64,000 nt of DNA, from positions 1 to 64,000 of the forward strand of contig CANFJX010000007.1 in assembly GCA_947447665.1 (NCBI GenBank), written 5' to 3'. The position numbers and the translations under genes are program-made. Origin of the DNA: Bacteriovoracaceae bacterium. Lineage in GTDB: Bacteria; Bdellovibrionota; UBA1018. Under the pieces are notes generated by a model. The model was not told the DNA's origin, ran no database searches, and saw nothing but the letters and a program-made list of their open reading frames with translations. Positions 19,428 through 27,814 of the stretch are shown piece after piece; the stretch's first letter is position 1; the number at the start of each line of letters is the position of its first letter.

Positions 19428-20927
19428 CTACTTGACCGTGGATAAGACCGTCAAAACGGTTGGACGAATCAACTCAATCAAGGGCTTCGGATAAAGACCA
19501 AAAAACAGTAAACTCAGGACCACCGGAAACATATAAGCTCGTTCCCTCAGAGTCAGATCCTGAAAAGACTCCGATTTTTGACTCACTTCACCCAAAAAGA
19601 TAAATCGATACATCGTAAAAAGGTAGTACGAAGCGAGAAGTAGCGCCCCACCAGAAATCAATACGGTTAGCGGGTGGATCGAGTAACTTCCGATAATAAT
19701 GAGGGCGTGCCCAACAAATCCCCCAAGTCCAGGAAAACCTAGCAAAGAGGCCACCACCAAACCAGCCACGACCGATACAACTGGAGCGCGGGTGACGATC
19801 CCTCCTAAGACTCTCTCTCGACCCTCATTCATGAACCAAGCATTTCCCGTTCTCTCTGCAATGATGCCTGAGAACAGTCCAAAACCAGCGAGACCTAAAC
19901 CAAGAATGAGCTGCTGATAGATAGCTCCGACGACGCCCACGGGATTAAGCGACCCAATCCCCATGAGCACCAAACCTACCTCGCTGAGACATATAAATGC
20001 TAAAAGCCGTCTAAGACCCTTTTGTGCCACTGCACAGATCCCACCCATCAGTAAGTTGAGGATACCCACTCCCACAATCCATTTGGAGGCTGAGTTTAAA
20101 GTCTCAGGAAACAAGACATAGCAATAGCGAACAAACAAGTACAAGGCGACCGGCACCACGCCAGCACATAAAGCTACGAAAACAGAAGATGGAGCCTCCT
20201 GAGACACTTCCGTGAACCAACCATGAAGGGGCCAAATCGGAGCTCTCAATGAGAGCCCAGCACTCATGAGGACAAATGCCACTCCTGAAACGGGAAGCTC
20301 AAGACCTAAAAAATTAAATTCCTTTCCGATCAGCTTTCCACCGGCCAGCTCACGAAGTGAAAAACTATGCGGATCGACAGAGTAATAAATGACAATCAAG
20401 GCCGAAAAAATGAGTGCATCCCCAAGAGAGCCAGCGACCATAGCTTTGAAGGCGGCTTTCTCTCTTTGCTCTCCACCCCAAATGCCAACCAAGAAATACA
20501 AAGGAAGCGCACTCAACCCCCAAAAGAAAAATTGCAAAAACAAGTCTTGTGCACAAACAGCTCCAAAGAGCGAGGCCTGGAGAAGTAGAAATAATCCCTG
20601 CATACCTCTGACGCCGACCTTTTGATCCCATTCAGAAGCAATCAATACGGGAAAAAGAATTCCTATCAAGACGATTAACAAGGCATTGAGCCCATCCACT
20701 GCCATATCATAAGTAATCGCGTAGGAACCCACCCACGGAAATGACTCCGTCATTTGCAAATCGGCGTTTTGGGCCTGCATGGAGGCAATCAGTATCATTG
20801 CGCAGATACTGGCTGCTAGACTTGCGGCTAGTGCGATCCAGCGACTACGTGGCGTCTGAACCACTGTTTGAAGAAGAGCTCCTAGTAGCGGAAAAATTAA
20901 TGTCAAACTAATCAGATGATGATTCAC
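19428..20927 (-). CDS. nuoM2: Complex I NuoM-like subunit of the 11-gene paralogue
   Basis: Antiporter-like protein (499 residues) whose best match in the window is NuoM: both share LPLYFLVGIWGG / IPMYFLVGIWGG after TM5. The key positions differ. The TM5 Glu (FWE, residue 147 of NuoM) is Gly137 here (FWG), the TM7 Lys236 is Arg228 (SLRAPIWPLHGW), the TM8 Lys267 falls on Pro259, and the TM12 Glu of GFIGEF is His in GFVGHA. The start is a GTG at 20925-20927 with AAGGAA at good spacing. The open frame is full length, so this is not simple decay. Confidence 0.87.
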   Translation of the reverse strand: MNHHLISLTLIFPLLGALLQTVVQTPRSRWIALAASLAASICAMILIASMQAQNADLQMTESFPWVGSYAITYDMAVDGLNALLIVLIGILFPVLIASEWDQKVGVRGMQGLFLLLQASLFGAVCAQDLFLQFFFWGLSALPLYFLVGIWGGEQREKAAFKAMVAGSLGDALIFSALIVIYYSVDPHSFSLRELAGGKLIGKEFNFLGLELPVSGVAFVLMSAGLSLRAPIWPLHGWFTEVSQEAPSSVFVALCAGVVPVALYLFVRYCYVLFPETLNSASKWIVGVGILNLLMGGICAVAQKGLRRLLAFICLSEVGLVLMGIGSLNPVGVVGAIYQQLILGLGLAGFGLFSGIIAERTGNAWFMNEGRERVLGGIVTRAPVVSVVAGLVVASLLGFPGLGGFVGHALIIIGSYSIHPLTVLISGGALLLASYYLFTMYRFIFLGEVSQKSESFQDLTLRERAYMFPVVLSLLFFGLYPKPLIELIRPTVLTVLSTVK

Positions 20928-20937
20928 AGCGTTTCCT

Positions 20938-22881
20938 TTACAATTTTAAATAGTGAGCTAATAAAGCAAAGCCCGAACTCAACGCAAAAAACAAATACCA
21001 CCTCAGATCGCCTGTTTGGTTGAGCTGTAATAATTTCGCGGGTAAATCCACTATTTTTTTCAGCGCCGAGCCTAAGAAGACCGACACCTTTAAGTCAACC
21101 GCATGGGTGGCCTCAGACATAGCCTGAATACCAAAGCTAAGGCTCCGAGGAATCCAATCAGCCCAAATCTTGCCATCGACCAATTTTTCTGCTGCCTTAC
21201 CCAACCACTCGATGAACTCCATAAAACGCGCTGTAGCTAAGTCAACCCCGTAACCGCCCGCAACAAACTGGGTGGTTTTCGGAAAAAACGAAGCTAACCG
21301 GAGCCATCGATCCTCCTTACCCCCTGAACTCCAATAGGCCAGCAACACAGAAAAAATAAGGACTCCCCAATACAGACCCGATGCGGAAAAATAGTTCTCC
21401 GACTGTAGGAACTCGGCATGGGTTGCACCAAAGAAATGATCAAAAAGTGACTTCATAAATCGGTCCGGCGATCCTTGAACCAAATCTCCCGTCGCTGTGC
21501 CGGTCCAAACCCCCCCGAGACCTGAAAAAATAAAAATAAATGAAGCCAAAATCGATACCCAGGACGCTCGAGAAGTTGAGCGCCGGTAAATGAGTTTCCA
21601 CGCAAGGCGCCATCCGAGGAGAGTAAAGAGCGAAAAACTAAAAAGAAACAACGCTGTCATGATCGGAAGCGCAAGGGCCTGAGTAATCCACCGAATAAAA
21701 CCAGTTGCCGTTACAAATCCAGCCATCCCAGTTCCACTAGCGGCGCCCAAGAAAACTGCGACTTTCACCCAAATCGCCTTTTTTTTATGAGAAACAACGT
21801 TTGAAGCTTGAGAATCCAATGCTGTTGCTGATCCAGCTATCGAAATAGCCGCTAAGCTCACGCCAATAAACAAAGCCATCGCAGCTAACGGGCCCGTAAA
21901 GGCGAGCAATACGACAGAAAGCGAATACCCAGCGGATAGCCAAATCCCGATCATGAGATCCCAGTCTTTTTGAAATAGACCTGAAAAAACAGTTAAGATC
22001 GAAGATATAAAGGCAACCCAACCAAAATACGGAAAAACTCCCAGAGATTGAAATTGAGGCTCAAGCCTAATTAAAAGAGGGAAGGAAGCCCACGCAGGAA
22101 GCACCTGGCCCATTAAAATTCTCAAAGGCAAATAACCTTCCGACTTCGAAACCAACAATCCTAAGAACGGGAAAGGCTGTAATTGAACAAAGAGCCCTAA
22201 TACTAGAAGGACCGCACCTACCCAGGTCGAATGGATGACGTCCATTTGGGTCACCCATAACTGTTCTGAGTTTAAGACCAAGACGGGCCGTGAGGTAGCA
22301 AGGACGCAAGTCCCAAGAAAGGCGAGAAGAAATCCGAGAGAGCGCTGCATCACGAACTGAGCGGCTAGCTTCGCATCAATACCTGAGTCCCAGCGCGAAC
22401 CGATTGAAATAAAGCCGCCTAGGATGGTCAAAACCTGTCCGACAAATGCCATCCAAGGAGTCAATGACGTCCACGCGAGCGCAACCCCGGCTGTTGAAAT
22501 CCCCAGTCCAGTTAAAATCCGCTCGAGATAAACTTCCTTAAAAAATGCTGATTGGCTCAAAAGAACTGTGCCGCTCACCACCGCTACCAAAGTGACCATT
22601 GCTAAGCCGATTGGATCTTGAAGCATGCCCACGGTAATAGCTCCCAGTTCTCCCTTCGACCAGATCCAGCCAGAAGTCCAAACATGGGTTTCAAACTGGT
22701 CCTTCAAGAACAAGCCGGAATCTAGACCAACCCCCACCAACAAGGTAATGATCCCAGTCCAAATCAGCCAAGTTCCCCTGCCTGGCAATCGCTTGCCCAA
22801 GCTAGAGACGATTAAACTGCATGCTAAGGCAATAAAAATGCAAAGAAGGAGAAATGTCGGAGACCCCTGTTGATTGATCAT
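20938..22881 (-). CDS. nuoL2: Complex I NuoL-like subunit of the 11-gene paralogue
   Basis: Highly hydrophobic protein (647 residues) at the NuoL position. Its length and its C-terminal region, including QTGDLRWYLFFAL (QTGSIQVYALMLL in NuoL), support the identity, but the core has diverged far. The TM5 Glu153 of NuoL aligns with Gln149 (AFVGQVLTILGG). The GKSAQIPLYVWLPDAM region becomes QLQPFPFLGLLVSKSE, with Lys244 replaced by Gln233. The PVSALIHAATM helix lacks its His. A standard profile search might label this only 'hypothetical' or 'proton-conducting transporter'. The start overlaps the nuoK2 stop (ATGA). Confidence 0.8.
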   Translation of the reverse strand: MINQQGSPTFLLLCIFIALACSLIVSSLGKRLPGRGTWLIWTGIITLLVGVGLDSGLFLKDQFETHVWTSGWIWSKGELGAITVGMLQDPIGLAMVTLVAVVSGTVLLSQSAFFKEVYLERILTGLGISTAGVALAWTSLTPWMAFVGQVLTILGGFISIGSRWDSGIDAKLAAQFVMQRSLGFLLAFLGTCVLATSRPVLVLNSEQLWVTQMDVIHSTWVGAVLLVLGLFVQLQPFPFLGLLVSKSEGYLPLRILMGQVLPAWASFPLLIRLEPQFQSLGVFPYFGWVAFISSILTVFSGLFQKDWDLMIGIWLSAGYSLSVVLLAFTGPLAAMALFIGVSLAAISIAGSATALDSQASNVVSHKKKAIWVKVAVFLGAASGTGMAGFVTATGFIRWITQALALPIMTALFLFSFSLFTLLGWRLAWKLIYRRSTSRASWVSILASFIFIFSGLGGVWTGTATGDLVQGSPDRFMKSLFDHFFGATHAEFLQSENYFSASGLYWGVLIFSVLLAYWSSGGKEDRWLRLASFFPKTTQFVAGGYGVDLATARFMEFIEWLGKAAEKLVDGKIWADWIPRSLSFGIQAMSEATHAVDLKVSVFLGSALKKIVDLPAKLLQLNQTGDLRWYLFFALSSGFALLAHYLKL

Positions 22882-23165
22882 TGTTTTAGTGCCTGCAAGT
22901 CATCGAGAGAAATTCGCTGCTTCAGGAAAAAAAGGCGAATCGAAAGAGAATACCCTACGACTAACTGAGCAATGCCTCCCAAAGTGATAAATAATCCAAA
23001 AATATGCCCTTGTATTCGAAGTCCAGAATGTAGACCCGCAAGGACAAAAGCCATGGTGGAACCAATAATTAAAAGCTGAACTCCAATAAGAAGCCCCAGT
23101 AGAGTTTTCCTTGAGATCATACAAACTAGGCCTAGACCACCTATTAAACCCGCTACAATCATCAT
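22878..23165 (-). CDS. nuoK2: Complex I NuoK-like subunit of the 11-gene paralogue
   Basis: Three-helix protein of 95 residues with the NuoK layout and position. Both essential membrane glutamates of the family are glutamines here: Gln30 in IGVQLL (Glu37 in NuoK) and Gln67 in GGIAQLVVG (Glu73 in NuoK, assuming a one-residue gap in the loop). Glu-to-Gln keeps shape and removes charge. GGGAG lies five bases before the ATG. It overlaps nuoJ2 and nuoL2 by four bases each. Confidence 0.83.
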   Translation of the reverse strand: MMIVAGLIGGLGLVCMISRKTLLGLLIGVQLLIIGSTMAFVLAGLHSGLRIQGHIFGLFITLGGIAQLVVGYSLSIRLFFLKQRISLDDLQALKQ

Positions 23166-23659
23166 TGCGACTCCCCTCCCTCAGACCGGGCGACTACTCC
23201 CCCTCCAACCAAGACCAAAAAGAGAGTCAAGGCGAGCACCTCAAGAGACAGAAGATTTGATTGAGTCAACAAGCGCCCCACCATTTTGAGATCACTTCCA
23301 TCCGCAAAATCCGTCTGTGGCGCGCTAGGCAATTGGTAGGAAACCAATCCAAGCAAAATAGCAAAGATACATCCTAAAACGAGGGAGATGGCTTGGACAA
23401 ATAAAGTTTTGTTGCTCCGCTTACTTTCTGGCGGGTGGTACTCTCCAAACATCACCGCAAAAAATAAGAAAGAAATCGTAACTAAAGTAGACACAATCCA
23501 CTGGACGATGGCTAAGAACTCAGCACCCAGCGTAAGATATACCGCCCCAACAGACAAGCCAGCTACCCAGAGTGACAAAATCGCCACCCTCATGTGTCCC
23601 ACAAAAGTGGCCATCAAAACAGCGGCCAGTGCAATCCCGGCAAAAACCAAACTCATCAT
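23162..23659 (-). CDS. nuoJ2: Complex I NuoJ-like subunit of the 11-gene paralogue
   Basis: Membrane protein of 165 residues with five predicted helices, between nuoI2 and nuoK2. The TM3 region aligns with NuoJ through AEFLAIVQ / AHLIAALQ. The pi-bulge motif VYAGAIMVLF is replaced by VSTLVTISFL, with Tyr62 becoming Ser57. The switch element thought to couple quinone chemistry to pumping is thus absent. Four-base overlaps with both neighbours indicate a tightly coupled operon. Confidence 0.8.
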   Translation of the reverse strand: MMSLVFAGIALAAVLMATFVGHMRVAILSLWVAGLSVGAVYLTLGAEFLAIVQWIVSTLVTISFLFFAVMFGEYHPPESKRSNKTLFVQAISLVLGCIFAILLGLVSYQLPSAPQTDFADGSDLKMVGRLLTQSNLLSLEVLALTLFLVLVGGGVVARSEGGESQ

Positions 23660-24189
23660 GGCGAGGCCTCATCACTTTCGCTCATTTTCCGCAATATCGC
23701 CCATTTAGATCTGTGTTCGTCTGTCACCGTCCCCCGTCCAAAGCTAGCTACCAAATCTGAAACTTGATAGGCAGCTCCCTCGTATTGCCTCGTGTGAGCC
23801 AACGATCCTGGCTGACAAACCTCAACACACAGACCACAAAAAATACACCTTGAAAAATCAATGTCGAAAACTGAAACCCATAGTTTGGAAGGGTCGGCGC
23901 CAGGTTCATCTTTAATTTTAATGCAACGAGATGGACATACCTTTTCGCATTCTCCGCACCCAGTGCATCGATCAATGTCGTTGAAAAGAAGTCCGCGACT
24001 CCTCGTGGGTAAGTCGTCTGCTGTTTTCGAGGAAATTGGGTCTGGATAACCCTCAGTTACTTCCTTTCTTAAATCACCCCAACGAAGCAAATATGGAAAT
24101 GCCGTCATACAAGATCCTGTAATAGACCAGGCTCCTAACAGGACATCCCGGACGTAGAGCCCTACTGCGGAAAAAATTGACTTTTTCAA
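23656..24189 (-). CDS. nuoI2: Complex I NuoI-like 2x[4Fe-4S] subunit of the paralogue
   Basis: Ferredoxin-like subunit (177 residues). Both cluster motifs are complete: Cys75, 78, 81, 85 (CTGCGECEKVCP) and Cys115, 118, 121, 125 (CIFCGLCVEVCQ). The electron wire of this complex should therefore be intact. In the second motif the residue after the last Cys is Gln instead of the usual Pro. The start is a TTG right after the nuoH2 stop, with GGAGG nine bases upstream. The extra N-terminal ~60 residues are longer than in NuoI of the canonical set. Confidence 0.9.
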   Translation of the reverse strand: MKKSIFSAVGLYVRDVLLGAWSITGSCMTAFPYLLRWGDLRKEVTEGYPDPISSKTADDLPTRSRGLLFNDIDRCTGCGECEKVCPSRCIKIKDEPGADPSKLWVSVFDIDFSRCIFCGLCVEVCQPGSLAHTRQYEGAAYQVSDLVASFGRGTVTDEHRSKWAILRKMSESDEASP

Positions 24190-25269
24190 CTAGAATGCCC
24201 TCCATCCTGCCCACAGGCTAGAGCCCACCAAAGCCGCCAAGGAAAAGGGGCTCAACACTCTCCACACAAAATCTGTAATCTGGTCGACTCGACTTCTCGA
24301 GTTCACCTTTGCAATCCATATAATCAGAAGCATCAAAGCGAATGTTTTTACTAAGAGCCAAAGCAACTCTGAAAGAGCCAGGAGCTGATGCGCACCCATC
24401 GATTTTAGGGAATTTACGAGTGAAACCGGCAAGTCCCAGGCTCCTAAAAATAACACCACTGTAATTACGCTCCAAAAAAAGAACCCATAAAATCGACCAA
24501 ACTGAAATAAGCTCAACCGCCTGCCGTATAGATGAGAGGCGACACCCCCGTGAATATCTGACATCGATAGGCCACCGTCTAAAGGCGGGATCGCTAGCAA
24601 AACTAATCCACTCATGACAAAAACGCTAAATGCGATCATTTGGAATGGATTTGCCAGCAGCGTCCAGTCCCACGGCGAAAAACCCTGGGACTCTGCCAAA
24701 GAACTCCACCTAAAACTTCCGGATCTCACACCAGTACAAAGCAGGGAGATCAGGGCAGGAAATGATCCTGCTAAGGTTTGTGCTGCGACCCGGATTCCTC
24801 CAAACCATCCCGGGACGGAGTTCTGCCCCAAACCGAGAAGCATCGTTCCCAAAGCAAGAACTAAAGCGGCCCAAAACGGAAGAAAAACACTCATTTCAGT
24901 ATTAACGAGCACGGCCATTGATCCCAGCGGTAAAACAGCCAAAGTAGAGTAAAGCGCCATCGTGTGGACACTCAACCAAATATTTTCTTTCCAGTTCCAT
25001 TCCGTTCGCGATTCTTTTTGAAGGAGCTTCAACAAATCAGCAATCGGCTGAAGAATTCCGGCTGGACCCGCACGATTCGGCCCAACTCGAGCCTGAAGAT
25101 CCGCAGCCAACTTACGTTCAAAGTAAGACATCAGCGCGCCGCAAGGAACAATCACAAAACAAAAAGTGCAAATCAGTGCCGCTGCAGCATAAATCCACTG
25201 GGGCATCGCCTCCGGAAATCCTAGCGAATCACTCCAAGCGACAATCCACGAGTTATCTGAGTTCATCAT
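24190..25269 (-). CDS. nuoH2: Complex I NuoH-like subunit of the 11-gene paralogue
   Basis: NuoH homologue (359 residues). The first part is well conserved (FERKLAADLQARVGPNRAGP, LQPIADLLKLLQKES). The functional acidic parts are not. The SYE segment after LRSSSQ in NuoH reads AGSF here, losing its Glu. The loop AETNRLPFDLPEGESE is replaced by LAIPPLDGGLSMSDIHGG, losing nearly all acids that line the quinone tunnel and E-channel. Two adjacent ATGs follow GAGG at normal spacing; the start overlaps the nuoD2 stop. Confidence 0.87.
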   Translation of the reverse strand: MMNSDNSWIVAWSDSLGFPEAMPQWIYAAAALICTFCFVIVPCGALMSYFERKLAADLQARVGPNRAGPAGILQPIADLLKLLQKESRTEWNWKENIWLSVHTMALYSTLAVLPLGSMAVLVNTEMSVFLPFWAALVLALGTMLLGLGQNSVPGWFGGIRVAAQTLAGSFPALISLLCTGVRSGSFRWSSLAESQGFSPWDWTLLANPFQMIAFSVFVMSGLVLLAIPPLDGGLSMSDIHGGVASHLYGRRLSLFQFGRFYGFFFWSVITVVLFLGAWDLPVSLVNSLKSMGAHQLLALSELLWLLVKTFALMLLIIWIAKVNSRSRVDQITDFVWRVLSPFSLAALVGSSLWAGWRAF

Positions 25270-26402
25270 CGATCTGCCTCTGCAATTCCAAGATCAAGGC
25301 TAGCCAAAACAACTGGAAGATCCTCGATCCGGATCCCCCGAACAATCTGGGGAATGGCTAAAAGGTTAGCTAGAGTAGGTGAGCGAAACTGCACGCGACT
25401 TGGGGAAGGCCCACCATCGGAAACAACGTGGCACCCGAGAAGCCCCCTGGAACTCTCGATTCTGGAATAGGCCTCACCAGGCGGTACTACGGAATCTTTA
25501 GCTAATTTCCGATTCACGTATTCCCCCGAAGGCACTACATCAAGCAATTGCTTGAGAATCTCCATGCTCTGCGTAATCTCTCGCAAACGAATCAAGAATC
25601 GATCATGGACGTCCCCTAGAACTCCTCCCTCACCTTGCCCGAGAGGAGTCTCGAAATCTAAGCGGTCATACCCCGAATATGGAAATTTTTTCCTCACATC
25701 GAATGACACCCCAGAAGCCCTGGCATTAGGCCCAGTGACCCCACAAAAGCTCACCAGGTCCTTCGAAATCGGCGCAACTCGGGAAGTTCTTTTCACGAAA
25801 CCAAAATTAAAAGTAAAAAGATCATTATACTCTTTCATTCGAATTCGGATGAGCTCACAGACCTCTAGAACTCGCTCGATAAAACCATCAGTAACATCTG
25901 CCTGAACTCCGCCGAATCTTAAAAAATTGATCGAAAATCGGGCTCCAGTTAATAGCTCAAAGAGATCAAGAATTCTTTCTCTATCTCTCAATAAATAATG
26001 AATAATTGTTTCGGAGCCCACTGCCCTTGCCATTCTTACCATGTAAGAGAGATGACTAGAGATTCTCGATAACTCGGAGAGAATGACGCGGATACATTTA
26101 GCTCTAGCCGGAACCTCGATTTCAGCTAGTTGCTCGACAGCTAAACAAAGAACTAACTCCCCGAACACAGCACACTCTGGATCTAGATGATCTGCATAAG
26201 CTACTGCTGCCCTCCAGGATTGAAATTCACAGGCTTTTTCTAACCCTCGATGGAGAAATCCAGTTTCGACGTCGCAATCCGTGATAATTTCTCCATCCAG
26301 GCTTAAGCGCAGCCTCATTGGAGCAGGCAACGAACCATGGTAGGGTCCAATAGTCCAGGTGGTCAGGTCCGTCGTCAGAATTTCTTTTTTTATTAGGTTC
26401 AT
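25266..26402 (-). CDS. nuoD2: Complex I NuoD-like subunit of the 11-gene paralogue
   Basis: 49-kDa-type subunit (378 residues), homologous to NuoD along its whole length (ETGFLHRGLEK, LTGARFSINFLRFGG, GPNARASGV, C-terminus AEADR). The two quinone-head-group residues are both proline: His45 of NuoD aligns with Pro26 (GPYHGSLPAP) and Tyr94 with Pro75 (DHLDP). The outer His of the GP-x-H motif is kept (His22). No CxxC pairs of NiFe hydrogenases are present, so it is not a hydrogenase large subunit. Ordinary quinone reduction is unlikely; the electron acceptor is unknown. Confidence 0.9.
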   Translation of the reverse strand: MNLIKKEILTTDLTTWTIGPYHGSLPAPMRLRLSLDGEIITDCDVETGFLHRGLEKACEFQSWRAAVAYADHLDPECAVFGELVLCLAVEQLAEIEVPARAKCIRVILSELSRISSHLSYMVRMARAVGSETIIHYLLRDRERILDLFELLTGARFSINFLRFGGVQADVTDGFIERVLEVCELIRIRMKEYNDLFTFNFGFVKRTSRVAPISKDLVSFCGVTGPNARASGVSFDVRKKFPYSGYDRLDFETPLGQGEGGVLGDVHDRFLIRLREITQSMEILKQLLDVVPSGEYVNRKLAKDSVVPPGEAYSRIESSRGLLGCHVVSDGGPSPSRVQFRSPTLANLLAIPQIVRGIRIEDLPVVLASLDLGIAEADR

Positions 26403-26896
26403 TTAACGAATTTCTTTCTAAGAGGAAATCCTCGAACTTCTGGAAGCAATCTTCGTGAAAGAGAGCCCTCAAGATTAAAATCGCTTTGAAACTGTCTTTC
26501 TAAGGGAAGAGATTTGAAGCGAACTCCAAACAATTCATTTGCCTCTTGCTCCATGGGCGCCCCCATAGGCCAAATCGCCTGAATTGAGGGGACTTCTACC
26601 TCCGCGTCGATCGAAAGAGGAACCACTGAAGCGCGTAAAACAATCTGGGAATGAGGCCTGGTCGTGGATTGAAGAAAGTAGGACACCACTAAACACTCCG
26701 CAAACTCAACGACAGATAAATTTTCTAGCCAATCTAATGAAATCTCTGGATCCGCCCTTAAGACGCTAGCCACCTTATGAACGGACTGAGCCTCTATCCA
26801 GATCGAAAAAATTTCAGAGCGGCCAAAACGCCTGACCTCCAACACCGATCCTTGGACTTCGCTATTTATTTTCGAAACGATAAGATTCTTGTCCAC
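26399..26896 (-). CDS. nuoC2: Complex I NuoC-like subunit of the 11-gene paralogue
   Basis: Hydrophilic protein of 165 residues at the NuoC position. The NuoC signature [10 protein letters not shown] is degraded to EQEANELFGV. The basic tail (SRRLLPEVRGFPLRKKF) resembles the PLRKDYPL tail of NuoC. The start is a GTG at 26894-26896 with AGGA eight bases upstream, and it overlaps nuoB2 by 35 bases. It would be hard to recognise without its neighbours. Confidence 0.78.
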   Translation of the reverse strand: MDKNLIVSKINSEVQGSVLEVRRFGRSEIFSIWIEAQSVHKVASVLRADPEISLDWLENLSVVEFAECLVVSYFLQSTTRPHSQIVLRASVVPLSIDAEVEVPSIQAIWPMGAPMEQEANELFGVRFKSLPLERQFQSDFNLEGSLSRRLLPEVRGFPLRKKFVK

Positions 26897-27335
26897 TGAT
26901 TTTTTCCTGAAGTGCTAGGAGACCATTCATTATTGCCTCTGGCCGCGGGGGACAGCCTGGCACAAACACATCGACCGGTATCACCTGATCTACCCCCGCT
27001 ACGACAGAATAACTCGACTCAGAAGAAAACGGGCCACCACAATTGGCGCAGGCTCCGACTGCTAAAACGTATTTGGGAGCTAGCATTTCATCATAAAGCT
27101 CTTTGAGATAGGGAGCAATCTTGTGCGAGACCACACCGCTCACAATCAGCAAGTCTGCTTGACGAGGGTCTACCTGAGGTAGGCAACCAAATCTTTCTAG
27201 ATCATAGCGACAACCCATTGCACCCAGTACCTCATCAGCACAACACCCTGTCCCCGTCGAAATGTACCAAAGTGATGAGGATCTGGCCCACTTCAAAATC
27301 CTTCCAACGGTTGATAAATAAAAAGATCCAGCCAT
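26862..27335 (-). CDS. nuoB2: Complex I NuoB-like subunit of the 11-gene paralogue
   Basis: PSST-type subunit (157 residues). All four ligands of cluster N2 are present: Cys31 and Cys32 (GTGCCADEVLG), Cys96 (GACANCGG) and Cys128 (PGCPPRPE). The segment after the tandem Cys (ADEVLGAMG) differs from the GIEMMA of canonical NuoB and may mark this clade. The conserved N2 site argues that this complex is redox-active. It begins two bases after nuoA2 ends. Confidence 0.92.
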   Translation of the reverse strand: MAGSFYLSTVGRILKWARSSSLWYISTGTGCCADEVLGAMGCRYDLERFGCLPQVDPRQADLLIVSGVVSHKIAPYLKELYDEMLAPKYVLAVGACANCGGPFSSESSYSVVAGVDQVIPVDVFVPGCPPRPEAIMNGLLALQEKISGQESYRFENK

Positions 27336-27337
27336 TT

Positions 27338-27763
27338 CTAGATTTTTTTCCTTTCAGGAGGGAGTTTGCTCTGAAACGAACTCAGCCAACCCATATCTCC
27401 CTTTCTGACGGAGTAAAGCAAACCTAAGGCCGCGAAGCTGGCGATACTAACGATGGCAATGAGTCCCTTGAGAAGTCCGTCTTTATTTTCGGCCTGAAGG
27501 GTCGTCGCACTCGGGATCAACTCTAGGGCCAAGGTGATCAAGACCAGCGCAGCATTAGCTGCTAAAAAAAAGCGAACATTGACTCGTTGGCCCAGAATGG
27601 TGCGACTCAATAAGTTAGCAGAACCATCAACAGGTCTGTCTTGTTTGGATCGGCGAATTTTCGGAAAAAAAGCGAAAGAAATAAGAGCTAAAGCCCCAGG
27701 AATGGCAAGCGAAAGAATAGCGGACAAGAAAACAATGTAATAAGAATCCCAACTACTCATCAT
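27338..27763 (-). CDS. nuoA2: Complex I NuoA-like subunit of the 11-gene paralogue
   Basis: First gene of the 25-gene nuo run. It encodes 141 residues with three predicted helices. Position, topology and the match VNVRFFLAANAAL / FSVRFYLVAILFL support NuoA. The loop Cys of RPFECG is gone (RPVDGS), and the conserved Asp and Glu of FDVEG align with hydrophobic residues (Ile76, Leu78). It starts at 27763 with GGAG ten bases upstream; a second ATG follows at once. A promoter lies ~50 bp upstream. Confidence 0.75.
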   Translation of the reverse strand: MMSSWDSYYIVFLSAILSLAIPGALALISFAFFPKIRRSKQDRPVDGSANLLSRTILGQRVNVRFFLAANAALVLITLALELIPSATTLQAENKDGLLKGLIAIVSIASFAALGLLYSVRKGDMGWLSSFQSKLPPERKKI

Positions 27764-27814
27764 GGATGCTTTACTCCGATTTCGATCTCCCTGATTTTTA
27801 AGAAGCTTGCGAAA

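Noticed and set aside
20938..22881. NuoL2 as an Mrp-type sodium/proton antiporter subunit
   Set aside because: No other mrp genes are present, the order nuoK2-L2-M2-N2 is that of complex I, and the C-terminal region matches NuoL.
25266..26402. NuoD2 as a group 4 NiFe hydrogenase large subunit (Ech/Mbh type)
   Set aside because: No CxxC pair is found at the N- or C-terminus to hold a NiFe centre, and the C-terminus is of complex I type (AEADR).
17937..27763. The 11-gene set as a decaying pseudogene cluster
   Set aside because: All eleven frames are full length with tight four-base overlaps, good ribosome sites and intact Fe-S ligands. Decay would not spare only these.
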